From Hymenopus coronatus (lineage: Eukaryota; Arthropoda; Insecta; Mantodea; Hymenopodidae): a stretch of 64,000 bases of DNA. Under the pieces are notes generated by a model. The model saw only the letters and a list, made by a program, of their open reading frames with translations. It made no database searches and was not told where the DNA came from. A program made the position numbers and the translations under genes. Location of the stretch: contig CM060895.1 of the NCBI GenBank assembly GCA_030762935.1, forward strand, positions 75,127,001 to 75,191,000, written 5' to 3'. This document shows, piece by piece, positions 41,575 through 53,125 of this stretch (the stretch's first letter is position 1; the number at the start of each line of letters is the position of its first letter).

Positions 41575-41879
41575 TTATGTAAAAGTCATAGAGTTAAGAG
41601 GACTTCATGGTCTATTCCAAAGAAGTTCAAGATATGCCTTTTATAGAGTATATTGTTTCTGTATTTAACCGGCTTTTCGTTTTTGAGTTATATTGCCCAC
41701 AGATAGACACACACAAACACGTGCACAGACAGAGAGGCGCATTCACGAACCTTTTTCTATAAATTCAGTTTTTTTATTCATGGATACTCAAAGCATGCAT
41801 TTCTGTTGAAATTACGGTATCAGCTTTTTGAGTGGAATATAATATCTTCTATACCTACTGTGTACTTACATAAAACTCG
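41575..41879 (+). repeat. HLE right-part fragment
   Basis: 'CTTTTCGTTTTTGAGTTATATT', a CACA tract and 'CCTACTGTGTACTTAC'; opposite in orientation to the preceding HLE. Confidence 0.6.
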
Positions 41880-42744
41880 GTAAGAATTATTCAAACGTGC
41901 TTTCCGCATGTAATAAGCCTCTCTTGCTTAATTTGAAAGCATTCCTAAGTAAGAATATGTATTTTGAGTAACGCTATAAGTAGGGGAGATTTACCTACTA
42001 ATTACATACTAGGTTAAAACATGGACTTAGGAATAGGATGGCCCGTTGAAGGTAGTGAGTGATTTTGGTACCTGATATTATGTTCATATAATAATAGCTG
42101 TTATATTCCATAAATTAAATTTATTGTATAAATATGTACAAAAATATAAAGTGCATTTTGTGACAATCTCTGTCCATTTTAAAATTCTGGTGTGTGTTTG
42201 TGTGTGTGTGCAATTCTTATATACTTTGAATTTTACAAATTTCACAGTTTTATTACCTTAATAAAAATATAAATGCCTTGCTACAAAAATCTCAATATTC
42301 ATTCGTTTTATGAAGTCAGTACTGGATTTTCAAGAAAATGAATTTTCAATATCAATGTTATTTATTTGTATCAGAATAAATAGTATTTTACTACTTTAAT
42401 TGAGAAAGACATTTGAGTTAGAGGAAGTAAAAATGAATAGATTTCTCCAAATGTTAAGTTTCTCTATCATAACATGCAGCAATAGTTCCAATATTCACAT
42501 TGAGTAGTGTAAACGTCCTGCTAACATTATAATCATAATTAATGCGGATTACTAATGATGATACCAAGTAATGCATAAATAAATATGAATAAATTATACA
42601 TATATAAATAAATTACTACTCCCTTATATAATATAGAGCTTAGAACTACTGAATATACAAATATAGTTCACAACCAAGATCGCTGCTTACAAATTTAGAT
42701 GAAAAACAAAATGTCTCAATCTTCCTCCGCTAGTTGTCAGTCCT
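41880..42744 (-). other. 3' flank of the six-Cys pseudogene
   Basis: On the minus strand it follows gene 1's 3' flank in order (e.g. 'GGGAGTAGTAATTTATTT', 'GCATTACTTGGTATCATC', 'TAATCCGCATTA', later 'GAAATTTGTAAAATTC'). Non-coding. Confidence 0.6.
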
Positions 42745-43165
42745 TTAAACCGAGTCCAAGCCCACTCCTATTTGTCTAGTGTTAATAGCAAATAGGTCTT
42801 CGCTACCATAGAAACATGCCGCTCTGACTGATCTATTGTGAACACTGACTTCGTTGGTATTTTTGTCCACTATAGCATACTCCATCAGGACGTAGGCTTG
42901 TTGACACTCCTGGGGTTCCCCTTCAGCACAGAAGTACTCGGTGATGACCGCTGGGATTCGCTTGGTGACTAGCATTGTAGATATCATCACAGGCTCTGAA
43001 TCGGCAACGGGTTTTGTTCTCTAAAAATGCGAGATCGTGTTCCACATGGGCAGTGTAGTTATGGGAACAGTCTTCAGGAACTTGATGACTTGAGAGTCCT
43101 GGTGTTGGCAAAGCTCCTACAACACGCGCGACGAGTACAACAAACAATACAGTTAAACTCTCCAT
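42745..43165 (-). pseudogene. Six-cysteine secreted protein, inverted frameshifted copy
   Basis: Starts MESLTVLFVVLVARVVGA (43165 leftward) and follows genes 1 and 2 to RFRACDDIYN, where a 2-bp deletion (TACAATGCTAGTCACC against TACAATGATATAGTCACC in copy 1, near 42975) shifts the frame. The rest, VTKRIPAVITEYFC through RAACFYGS, survives in the second frame, followed by an altered, longer tail (GVGLDSV). Amino-acid changes before and after the break show it has drifted further than copies 1 and 2 from each other. The upstream 200 bp including TATA are preserved, so it might still be transcribed. Confidence 0.85.
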
Positions 43166-43198
43166 GGTGATGTGCTACCATGGCGCTCTTCTGAGGAT

Positions 43199-43206
43199 CT
43201 TTTATA
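43199..43206 (-). promoter_or_regulatory. TATA box of the pseudogene
   Basis: CTTTTATA on the plus strand, that is TATAAAAG on the minus strand, at the same distance from the ATG as in the intact copies. Upstream identity to copies 1 and 2 ends near 43385. Confidence 0.5.
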
Positions 43207-43385
43207 TTACTTGTAACATTTCATTATCCTTCCCCATTTCGATAATTTTACGTCACCGATTGCAAAACATTATTAAAGTGGAGGAGAAGCAAATTCCGGA
43301 ACAGACATTTTTAGACCACGTCCATACTTCCTGGCCACATGTATTGTTGGTATTTATGGCTCCAGGGAAATATTGAAATTGCGTC

Positions 43386-43614
43386 AACTTTTTAAATACA
43401 AAATTTTTATCAGAGGAATAGTGTTGATTCAATATGAATATTCTTAAGTGAGCTAAAAAGGGTAAAATGAGAAAAGTCTGGTATTTTGCTGTTCTAATGG
43501 GAAAAGATTGCGTGATTCTTTCTAATTCAGAGTATAGACGGTGTAACGTACATTTAGAAGACTTTTGCACATTGGTAAAATATGAACAAAAGGTGTGAAA
43601 AATAAATAATGTAT
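43386..43614. other. Unassigned AT-rich gap
   Basis: Differs from the DNA upstream of genes 1 and 2, so the inverted copy's upstream breakpoint lies near 43385. No feature recognised. Confidence 0.45.
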
Positions 43615-44275
43615 TCTTACTTTTTCTACTATTGTTTCTCCATATTAAATAGGCGAAAGATTGTACCCCAGCTATAAATTCTAAATCAAAAGTTCAGCAC
43701 AGAAATATGTTTTGAAGCCATAAATTCGAAAAAGTTCAATATCTCTCCCTCTCTCTCCCCCTCCCTCTCTCTCTCTCTCTGAGTGTGTGTGTGTGCGCGT
43801 GTCTCGGCAGTATAGCTCAAAATATAAAAGTCGTTTAAAATCAAGTTTAATTTTTAAGCTCAGATCTTTCAAGAATGCGAGACGAAGATTTTCAATAAAA
43901 TTCTGCAACACCTAGCTACATTTTCATGCGACATTTATCGGAAATGTTGATTTTTTCCAAAATTGCTCTAAAGATTTTAAGTAAAATAGCAATTTTAAGT
44001 TATTTTCATATCAAGCGAAACGTATTTCTTGAATTCTAAGTCCTCTTCATTCTGAATTACTTTTGCATAATTAGCGAACCATAGGAGATAGAAATCCTCC
44101 TACATAAAATGCGGAACACAAATTATGTCCCATATTTTTGTTCACTTTTGTGGAGATAACCCTTTCTCTGTTATTGGTTTATATTTTAAAATATGTTTGC
44201 TTTTCTCAAGTGGGAAGTGGTTATTCGTTTAACTCTCTCGGTTATTTAAAGATAACGCAATTTCATAGCCATTAC
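43615..44275 (-). repeat. HLE, decayed
   Basis: Weak palindrome end near 43625, (CT)n then GTGT microsatellite at 43742-43800, 'CGGCAGTATAGCTCAAA', and T-rich boxes. The left end is lost. Confidence 0.6.
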
Positions 44276-44329
44276 TTAGTGATTTGTTTTTAAAAAAATT
44301 GACTATCGCTGTCTAACATAAGTAATTTT

Positions 44330-44620
44330 AGTTAGGAAATTCATGGTCCACGGCTAAATATAACGCAGTTATAAGGTGTTAAACAAATTGGTTTCAAATG
44401 CAGAAAAGTCGATGATAAAGCAAATTCAGATAAAAACCTGGTATTGAATGTCTTTAAAACCTATACACGTGATTAGAAGTATCGATTTTAAGCAATCCGT
44501 TATTCGCGTTCTCGAGATTTACTGCTATAAATAAATCAAATCAAGATCTAACCACTTAACATGCGACACTGCCCATGGATTAGCTTCCTTCTTGAGTAAT
44601 GTAGTGTATTCTATAGGCAT
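44330..44620 (-). mobile_element. Second, decayed copy of the 39379 TIR element
   Basis: On the minus strand shares in order 'CAGTGTCGCAT', 'GAGAACGC', 'TTTTAAAGACATTC', 'ATTTGCTTTA', 'TAACTGCGTTATATTTA' and 'GTGGACCATG' with 39490-39725. Its ends are not preserved. Confidence 0.6.
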
Positions 44621-45462
44621 TTATTTAATTGCGCGCATGGCTTAATGTGTAATACCAAAAACTGATGTCCCGAAGGTCACAGAATCGTTTCCCGCCATTA
44701 ATTTAATTTTTTAAAGCCCCTATGAAGCAGTGCTGCTTAGTGGAGAGATTCGAGCTCGAAAAAAGAAAAAAATACTGCCTTTGGCGGTAAGTTAATGCCA
44801 TAACCATTACACCAGAAAGGTACGCTCTCCAATGTACGCTCTCTCGATTTTGCTGTTGTATTCTCGAATGGTATCATCATCAGGCCAGTGGCGGACTGTT
44901 ACTTTAAAAACGTATATACGTAACTTCGAAATTTAAACAGATAGACCAGAGTTTCATATCTCAAATTACTTGTTTAAGACATCTCCTCGAGTAAGGGTAA
45001 CCTTTGGGTTTTCTCATCCCTAATCACGCATTATCCCTTGATAGTAAGAGCCCTGTGTCTCCTCGCATACTTGCGTATTTATTTATAGCTCCCGATCACT
45101 TCCCAAATGTACACCCACCCTCCTGCACCTTCAACCCGAGGCCACCTGCTTCCCTCTCACATGTACGACCAGCTGTTTGTTATTTTTGAAATACTACCCC
45201 CTAGCACATTAGATAATGAAACCCATTATATGCCAGCATTGCTTTAAGAGGTCACAGCTATGTCCGCATTTCGACATCTTGCGACTAATATAAATTGCTG
45301 AAACTGGTGCAACATTACCTTTTACTAAATGAAATATAATCTATTCAAAATGGCCATGTCAGGTACCCTACAGTATTGATACTTAGGGATAAATCTAGAG
45401 AATAAGGTAGATGTGAAATCAATTCAAAACCATATGCAGTTCAATAATATCCTGTATACATA
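44621..45462. other. Mostly unassigned; one tRNA-like SINE remnant
   Basis: 44700-44825 (minus strand) has TGGTGTAATGGTTA (A box) and GAGCTCGAATCTC (B box), typical of a SINE head. The remainder, including the slightly GC-richer 45000-45190 with a 61-codon frame, shows no recognisable domain. Confidence 0.4.
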
Positions 45463-45800
45463 ATGTCTATATTCAAATGACTTTCTCATCCTATTGTGCA
45501 ACTGTTATTATTTTAAAGGCATATTCCTCTATCTATCCATGCTAATCAAGTAAACATTAACACAGATATTTAATTACATATTTTCTTATAGGTATAATGG
45601 AAATAACGGAATAAACTAGGCTAAAGTCATCGTCAATTTGTTTTAGGAGCTGGTTTCTATGTAATGATATTTAAATGATTTTTTTCCTTGCAGTTGAAAA
45701 AAGAAAAACGAAAGATGACTGCTCATTGGAGAAAAATATTAATACATTTTCTCTAACTGCATTAGCCTCTACATACGAAAAACTTATATGCTCCCCGTAA
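45463..45800 (+). repeat. HLE left half
   Basis: 'TGTCTATATTCAAATGACTTTC' start, 'CCATGCTAATCAAG', 'AACTAGGCTAAAGTCA' and 'TGACTGCTCATTGGAG' follow HLE order; stops at the SINE. Confidence 0.6.
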
Positions 45801-45801
45801 A

Positions 45802-46045
45802 GGCATCGCCGTGGCCGAGTGGTTAGACCCCTCGCCTCTCTTTTAGGCGGCCCGGGTTCAATCCCAAGCGACTGCATATGAGATTTGTGGTGGACAAAGC
45901 GGCGCAGAGGCGGGTTTTCTCTGGGTTCTCCGGTTTCCTTCGCCATCGCATTCCACTGGTGCTCCATCTTCACTCATGTATCATCAGTGTCATCGCCTGT
46001 GGTGCCACAAGTAGTTAAAGCGGGCGTTAAACACTATCCAAAAAA
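45802..46045 (+). mobile_element. SINE family B, best-preserved copy
   Basis: Head GCCGTGGCCGAGTGGTTAGA (A box of tRNA-Ser/Leu type) and CCCGGGTTCAATCCC (B box, about 45851-45865). The body has 'GAGATTTGTGGTGGACAAAGC', 'TCCGGTTTCC' and 'ATCATCAGTGTCATCGCCTG', and the tail is 'GCGGGCGTTAAACACTATCC'. Confidence 0.8.
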
Positions 46046-46188
46046 GTCCCCCCATAACTTAAAAGCTAATGCCTGAGGTCAGATGCCTTTTGAGGAGCAG
46101 AGGGGCTAGATCAGATCCAGGAGTGGGATGTGAATTACGAATGTAGAAGGTATGAAATGTAGACGATAGGAAAAGGTGACACAGGAAT

Positions 46189-46685
46189 ATGTATTATTTA
46201 CTTATTTATTTATCCTGGTTGGAGTTAAGGGCACAAGACTTTCTCTTCCACTGTACCAGGCAATTCATTAAATTAAATACAGCCGTGATGCAATGAATAA
46301 AGAAAAAAATACAATTCTATACAACTTAATAAAAACAAATATAAAGGGGACAACAAGTATACAGAAATTAAAAGAAAAAAACTTTAAACAAAATTATTTT
46401 AAGTGAAATATTCATGTGGGTTGAAACGCATATTTACAATTAAATTGCATATTACTTGTCAGCCCATAAAATATTAGTAACAATAAATTAAAGTAATGTA
46501 TTTATCATATTAATGCATCAGCAGATTAGGTTTGATTATAAACGTATGCCGTAATTTTCTGCTTGAACAGTGTAGCGTCCCGGCAATCCCTTACGTTTTC
46601 AAGTAGGGAATTCCAAAGACGAACTAAATCTATTGTAAATGATGATGAACAGGTATAGCAAGACGAAAAGAGTTTCTCAACAGTG
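46189..46685 (-). mobile_element. Non-LTR retrotransposon 3' end fragment
   Basis: On the minus strand a frame ending at 46526 reads ...FTIDLVRLWNSLLENVRD... and ...ATLFKQKI, the typical C-terminal tail of LINE reverse transcriptase proteins. About 330 bp of 3' UTR follows ('CTTGTGCCCTTAACTCC') and an (AAATA)-type tail at 46189-46213. 5'-truncated; the break is at a family B SINE fragment. Confidence 0.65.
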
Positions 46686-46805
46686 TATTGCGATGGCGGG
46701 GTAAACCGGAGAACCCGGAGAAAACCCGCCCCTGGACTGCTTTGTGCATCACAAATCCCACGTGCGGTCGCTTGGGATTGAACCCGCCTTGGTGAAAGGC
46801 GAGTG
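46686..46805 (-). mobile_element. SINE family B fragment
   Basis: Minus-strand head and early body: 'CGCCTTTCACCAAGGCGGG', 'TTCAATCCCAAGCGACCGC', 'GGTTCTCCGGTTTACC'. Confidence 0.6.
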
Positions 46806-46979
46806 AAAGGTGCAGTTATTCAATAGTGCATATAGGTATTATATTATAGGCCTTATATTAATGCTAAGCTTATAGTAAACATTGTTTTAATTCTTTAATA
46901 TTTTTTTAATCTTTTGGATTATCTATTGTTATTCTGCAATAAATTAATGTGTATATTTAGTATTTTTACAAACTTCTTA

Positions 46980-47330
46980 TTGTAAACAAACAACCACAAG
47001 AAAAGCAAAGCAATTGTTGTATATTTCCAAGTGTATACTGAAAATGTTTGCTTATAAATGCCCTTCTATTGTTGCTGCTATAACATTAAATACCAGAAAT
47101 ATTGACAAATTACAAGTTCCATACACTAGACTAAAGAACGTTAGAGATAGTTATTTGATAACCAGCATTATAGCCTATAATAAGCTTTCTGACCATATGA
47201 GAGGTCTAAATGTACCACAGTTTAAGGCTAAAGTAAAAAAATGGTTGATGGACAATGTATTTTACAATTTGGATGAATTTCTTAATACCTAATGACTGAA
47301 CAAATAAATACTGAATACTAAATTGAAATT
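46980..47330 (+). mobile_element. LINE reverse-transcriptase C-terminal fragment
   Basis: The frame 47014-47292 encodes ...TRNIDKLQVPYTRLKN... and ...NVPQFKAKVKKWLMDN..., like the last 80-90 residues of LINE ORF2 proteins. It has no ATG start and no upstream RT, so it is a 5'-truncated copy. It differs from the C-terminus of the LINE just downstream, so it belongs to another family. Confidence 0.6.
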
Positions 47331-47513
47331 GGGAATGAAAGTTAAATACTTTTCGAAGTTATTTACTTATGAATATAAAAGAATGAGTAATTAAAATAAA
47401 AGTTATAAAACTGATCTGTAAACATAATAAGGATTAATGCCAAGTATACGCTTCGAACTGTCGCCTCGATCGGACGTGTCACCGCTTCGCTCTGTTTACA
47501 TCAGTAAGGCAGT

Positions 47514-48487
47514 GTGTCTAGCACAAGTAATATTGGTTCTGGTGTGTTATGCAAGCGGTGCAAGCAAAAAGTGGTGAATGGACAAAAATATGTCGACTGT
47601 TCTAACTTCTTTCATATTAGTTGTGCGAAATTAACTAATAATATGCAATTGCTAGACGGGAGTGCTATAAAGTGCTGTGGAAATGAAAGTGAAAATAGTC
47701 TACTCAATGCTGCGTCAAGTGAGGAATTAGTAAAAGACGACGAGGAGCTGTTAAATGCTCTGAATGATGTGGATGACTCTGTAAATAAAATAAATGTGCT
47801 CACTGTGAAATACATTCTTAAACAGAAAGACATAATGATCTGTGAACTTCGTGAAAAAGTTACAATTTTAAGTCGAGATGTTGAGTTGGAAAACTGCATT
47901 AAGGACCCCATTCAACCCAGTAAGGAGGTCGGAATAAACAAGCCAGCCTATGCACCGGATAATTCAAGAATACTAGGAAAAATCCAAGTAAGTTTGACAA
48001 TGAACACAAAGTGACTGATAGCTGTAAAAACGGTAGTGAAACATCTGTAAATTCTAATGAAAATGGCGGAACAATGTTGACTGTTAAAGACAATATTAAT
48101 GAGCATCCTACCGACGCTAAGTTGCCTCAAGAAAAGTGGGCTAAGGTTGTGGGAAGAAAGCAAAAACGGAATATAGTGGTTGGGAATAATAATGAATCTA
48201 CTACAGATAGTTTAAAATTGCAAGGTGTACCAAAAATGACACCTTTACATGTTTATCGTCTTGTTCCTAAAACAACGATAGAACAAGTTGTCAATTTTCT
48301 TAAAGGGCATTTTCCAGAAGTTAAATGCGAACTGTTGCAATCTAGACATCATGAACTTTATTCCTCTTTTAAAGTTGAAGTGATTGAGGAACATTTGGAA
48401 GCAGTTATGGATCCTACGTTGTGGCCGAAAAATGCTTGTGTTAGACGTTTTTTATACCCAAGAGTAAATTTCGAGAAGAAATTGTGA
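47514..48487 (+). pseudogene. LINE ORF1, frameshifted
   Basis: About 325 codons in two frames. The first codon is GTG where ATG is expected. Residues 13-43 (CKRCKQKVVNGQKYVDC, then FHISC) form a PHD-like cysteine-histidine finger; a coiled-coil-like acidic segment follows (LLNALNDVDDSVNKINV). A one-base change near 47985-48011 moves the frame, after which the C-terminal half (PLHVYRLVPKTTIEQVVNFL, LWPKNACVRRF) continues to 48487. ORF1 proteins of this type bind RNA and DNA in the retrotransposition particle. Confidence 0.75.
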
Positions 48488-51335
48488 TTTCAAAATGTGA
48501 TGTCAAAAACAGTAGCAAAAAATTTAAAGTTATTACCTTGAATGTGCAATCTATTATGAATAAAATTAACAACATCGATTTATTTTTAAACATGGAAGAC
48601 CCAGACATTGTATGCTTTACGGAACATTGGCTATCCGGCAACAGTTACCCGCATTTTATGGGATATAAAATGGCAGCTGCATTCTCGAGAATTAAACATA
48701 CCCATGGCGGTGTCATAATTTACTGTAAATGTGAATTAACTGTAACTGAAATTAATATCATGAGTATTGCAGAAGAAATTCACTTTGAGTGTGTCGGCAC
48801 AAACATGACCGTAAATGAATTTAATTGTGTGGTTTTGTGTGTATATAGGTCACCGTTTGGCAGTATAGATATGTTCTATGATAAGCTGCAACAAATTTTA
48901 AAATTAGCGACTAAAATAAGCAATGAAGTGATTCTTGCTGGAGATGTTAACGTAAATGCTAATTTAAGAAGTAACTGTACTGATAAGACTTTTTGATATT
49001 TTCAAATCTTTTGAGATGGTATCTTACAATGATAAGCCTACTCATCAAGGGACTATTAATGACAGTACAATAGATTATATAGTATCCATTATAGATAAAA
49101 ATAAATGCTTCACCCAGCTTACAGATCCTCACATCTCTGATTATTACGCTGTTATCTTTAATTTTAAAATTGATGTGGTAAATAACTATCCACCGTTAAA
49201 TGATGTAATTTATTATAGAAATTTCAGTTTGAATAACCTCGAGTTTCTAAATTGGATGCTGGGCACTGTTACCTGGTGTGACGTGTAGGAAGCCAGAAAC
49301 ATAAATATTGCTTTTAATAGATTTCTAGCAATACTGTGCTATTATTTTGAAATTGCATGTCCAATGATACGTAAAATAAATAATACTAACAATAAGAAGT
49401 TGTTTAAATTATGGGTTACTGAAAAAATCATTAATAGTACCCAAAACCTGAAAAGCCTGTTTCAACTGCGAAAGCAGATAAACTGTGAAGCATTAAATGT
49501 GATATATAGAGAAGAGAAACGTAAGCATAAAATACTTGCATCTGAGTGTAAAAGAAGCTATTATAGCAATGCAATTTCCAATTCAGATAATAAACCAAAA
49601 CATATTTGGAAAATTGTAAATAATGAATTAGGGAAAACTACTAGAAATATGATAAGTAAGGTACTTGTTGACGATAAATATACAGAGAATCCACTTATGA
49701 TTGCCAATGCTTTTGCTAATTATTTTTCCACTATGATTTCAAATAAATTAAACCAGCATCTTCCAAATGTAAATGGTCAAGCTACTTTAGGTACATTTAA
49801 CAAGCAATGTATGGTTCTCTTTCCTGTAACTGAATTGGAAATAGAAAAAAATATTAAACAGATTAAAAATACAAAAGCAGCTGGGTATGACCTAATATCT
49901 GTAAATGTTATAAAAGCTATACTAAAGGACATCATTATTCCTTTAACATATTTATTCAATTTCGCTATGCTGACAGGTGAATTTCCAGACTGCATCAAAA
50001 TGAACATGATAGTACCAGTATTTAAAAATGGCGACCCATGTAATATAAGAAATTATAGGCCTATATAATTGTTAAGTTTTTTTTTCTAAAATATTTGAAA
50101 ATATATTGTATAATAGGCTCCTTACGTTTTTAACAAGCCACAATGTGTTAACTGTAAATCAGCATGGCTTCATACATGGTAAATCAACTAGTACTGCCTG
50201 TGTTAAACTTATTGATTTTATACATGACTGCATGGATAGAAATGTGCATGTAGTTGGTCTGTTCTTTGATCTGAGTAGTGCATTTGACTCGATAGATCAT
50301 CTGATTTTAAAAACCAAGCTTTATCATTTGGGTATAAGGGGCATAGTGAGTGAATTAATTATGTCATTCGTTAGATCTAGAGAATCTATAGTTAAAGTGA
50401 AGAACTATTATTCTAGGAAGTATTCCCCTAGTTATGGAGTACCACAGGGTTCGGTCTTGGGATCTTTGTTGTTTATTTTATATGTTAATGATTTAGAACA
50501 TCACAGTAATGTAAACTGTTTAACTATGTATGCAGACGATACTTCAGTTGCAGTATGTGCCAATAGCATCGATTAACTTAACTTGAAAGTTATAAATTCT
50601 GTGAATTCTTTTAAAAAATGGTGCATTATAAATAACCTTATTTTAAACCTTAACAAAACTGCTTGCTTGTATTTTAGTAACAAAAAGATTTTAACAAATA
50701 TACATTTTAATATGGGTGGTACTATTTCAAAGTGTCTTGACAAGACGAAATTTTTAGGCATTGTTTTAGATCAAAACCTTACTTGGCATGAACAGATTGA
50801 TTTTATATGCACCAAATTAAATAAAGCATGCTTTGCTAAAAGATGCCTGAAAATGTGTATGGATATTAACTGCTTGCTTTCTGTATATTATGCCACTGTA
50901 CAATCAATTTTATCATACAATATTTTAATATGGGGATCTGCAACTGAAGTAAATAGGGTATTTTTAATTCAGAAGAGAGTGCTAAGAATAATTTTTAATA
51001 TGAAGCCAAGAGATTCATTAAGACATGTTTTTAAACAGTTTTATATTTTTACTTTGACTGATTTATTAATATATATAATGCTGCACTATTTTATAAACAC
51101 CATTCATACTTATTCACTCTCAACTGTGACGTTCATAATCATTTTACTAGAAGTATGAATGACATCCATATAGAAAAAATATAAAACAACTAAATGCTCA
51201 TAAATGCTCAAAATCACCAAAGTGCCTCATAAGTAAAATTGTCAATGCTCTCCCATATGAAATTATTAAAACAGATGACATGTGTAAATTTAAAAGATCA
51301 CTATGTTCATTTTTACATGACAAAACATTTTATTG
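48484..51335 (+). pseudogene. LINE ORF2: endonuclease and reverse transcriptase, broken
   Basis: The APE-type endonuclease (48484-49288) shows ITLNVQSI, CFTEHWL, GGV, YRSP and AGDVNVN; the usual SDH of the active site reads ISDYYAV here, so the catalytic His is replaced. RT motifs: AAGYDLIS, IRNYRPI, QHGFIHGKST, VGLFFDLSSAFD (catalytic Asp), GVPQGSVLGSLLF, YADDT (catalytic pair), and thumb FLGIVLDQNLTW. Lesions: frameshift at about 48992, in-frame TAG 49286-49288, TAA at 50066 plus frameshift in a T run (about 50075-50090), in-frame TAA 50574-50576, frameshift near 51118, and further stops before 51355. The enzyme would nick DNA and prime reverse transcription on the target. Confidence 0.8.
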
Positions 51336-51409
51336 TTTAAGTGAATTGTTTAATTAATGTACATTTTATGACGTGTCTATCTGTACAATGTGTGGCAACA
51401 GACAATAAA

Positions 51410-51505
51410 TCTATCTATCTATTCTATCTATCTATCCTATCTATCCAATCTATCCTATCCATCTAATCTATCCATCTATCCATCTAATCTATCTATCTAA
51501 TCTAT
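51410..51505. repeat. (TCTA)n tail, degenerate
   Basis: Tetranucleotide run with interspersed TCCATC and TCTAAT variants at the LINE 3' end. Confidence 0.85.
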
Positions 51506-51810
51506 GAATTGAAAATAATATTAACAATGAAATACAAAGTAATAATAATCGTTAAAATAATGAAGAATATTAATTATTAATAAGAAATATAAATAATATG
51601 AATACTAAGTAAAAAGAACAAATATAAAACATACTTATAAAAGTAAAATTAAATACAGAGGAAGAAATAAAGTTACAAGGAAGATAAACGAATAAATATA
51701 TATTTCTTTAAAACAATTATATGTAAATTTGTAAATGATAAAGAAAAGTCAAAATAAGTGTACAAGGAAATTATAGTTATATAGGAACATTTTTAAAAAG
51801 AGATAATGTA
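51506..51810. other. AT-rich gap, nothing recognised
   Basis: About 300 bp with AATAAT-rich runs; no coding signal. Confidence 0.45.
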
Positions 51811-52046
51811 AAAAGCCCGCCTCGGTAGTGTGGAGGTACCGTGCCTGTTTCATGCAACAGGTCACGAGTTACCATCTCGCTTAAGGTGAGTAAAGGCTTT
51901 TTTCGGGATTTTTTTCTCATCCTGGGAAGATGAATGTCGAGTAACTTTAAGCTCCATAGACCCCGAAATGATTTGAACATCGTTTCACTGATTTCATTCA
52001 TTATCCTAAATGACTTGACCAGGTGAAAGTCCAGTAAGCTGAAAAA
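51811..52046 (+). mobile_element. SINE family C copy
   Basis: Head GCCCGCCTCGGTAGTGTGG; 'ATCTCGCTTAAGGTGAGTAA'; body 'GAATGTCGAGTAACTTTAAGC'; 3' end 'GACTTGACCAGGTGAAAG' and an A-run. An HLE starts directly after the A-run. Confidence 0.75.
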
Positions 52047-53125
52047 AACTGATGCGTTCTATTCACATGACTTTTTTATACCTTTTCTGTAAATGTATAC
52101 AAAATATTATTATTACTATTATTTGGTATAATTAATGCTAGTCGAGATAAATATTACCAAAAATTCTCTTATCTTTTGCTTAACTTTAAGCAAAAGGAAA
52201 ATAAGAGAATACCCTAGGCTAAAGCGATAATCAAATCCTTTAGACGCTGGTCGCTGTGTGATCACTTGAACTTCGTTTCGCTTTGCTAGTCAGCAGTGTA
52301 ACAATAGAGAGATGGAACAAAAGGTGACTTCTCGTTTCAGAAAATTTACATAGGTAGCTTAAAAAAAATATATATATGACGTAAATAGTGTGTTTTAACA
52401 AGATATACATGTTTATATACTAAGTTTTTGTCTCTCTTATGGTTTATCAACTATGGAAGGGGTCGAGTGGTTAGACCATTCGCCTCTCACCTAGAAGGCC
52501 CGGGTTCGATCCTAAGCGACCGCATGTGAGATTTGTGGTTTACGAAGCGGCCCTGGGGCGGGTTTTCTCCGGGTTCTCCGGTTTCCTCCGCCATCGCATT
52601 CCACCGGTGCTCCATCTCCATTCATGTAGCATCATTGTCACCTTTTTGTCTCGTGCGTTTAGGTTTGCCATAAGTAGTTAAAGCAGGCGTTAAACACTAC
52701 AAACAAATAAAAAAAACTATGGAAAACTCATCCTAAAAAGATTTTCTTAGACTGTTTCCAGAAAAGTCAAATTATATATTTCACTTTTTTTTATAATTAT
52801 CGTTAATATACGATATTTTAATCAAAATCGTCACAACTATTTTTTTGAAAAAAAAAAATCAACAATTGTCCATGTAAACGGTAGTTTGGGCTGGGGGGGG
52901 CATTTTTCCTGAAAATCTTCTTGTCGTATCCTTGCAAGCGAATGAACTTAAATACTAAGTTTGGTATTTAGCGGTATTTTTAGCTATACTGTCTACACAC
53001 ACGGACCTTTTTCTAAAAAATTATTTGTTTTTTGGACTCGTGGGACCTGAAAACATATTTTCACTGAAATTTCGAAATTTTGGTTGGAAAACAATTTCTA
53101 CAGTTAACAATGTGCAGAGGAATTA
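52047..53125 (+). repeat. HLE interrupted by SINE B
   Basis: Start ACTGATGCGTTCTATTCAC; the SINE splits 'GGTTTATCAACTATGG' and 'AAAACTCATCC'. The right end is decayed ('TTCTACAGTTAACAATG'). A (TA)n run near 52370 and a G8 run near 52894 are local features. Confidence 0.7.
52459..52714 (+). mobile_element. SINE family B with target duplication
   Basis: AACTATGGAA occurs at 52449-52458 and 52715-52724. Head GGTCGAGTGGTTAGACC, B box GGGTTCGATCC (about 52502-52512), body and tail 'GCAGGCGTTAAACACTAC' then AAATAAAAAA. An extra 'CTCGTGCGTTTAGG' stretch near 52650 is not in the other copies. Confidence 0.85.

Larger units (their letters stand above)
47440..51505 (+). mobile_element. Nearly full-length non-LTR retrotransposon (LINE)
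   Basis: A GC-richer leader (about 47440-47513), ORF1 with a PHD-like finger, ORF2 with endonuclease and reverse transcriptase, a short 3' UTR ('TGTGGCAACAGACAATAAAT') and a (TCTA)n tail (51410-51505). ORF1 and ORF2 almost abut. ORF1 style (PHD-like finger plus a C-terminal fold) and APE-RT order suggest a CR1/Jockey-group element; the clade is inference. At least one lesion in ORF1 and six in ORF2 make it non-autonomous, but it is much less decayed than the HLEs. Confidence 0.85.
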
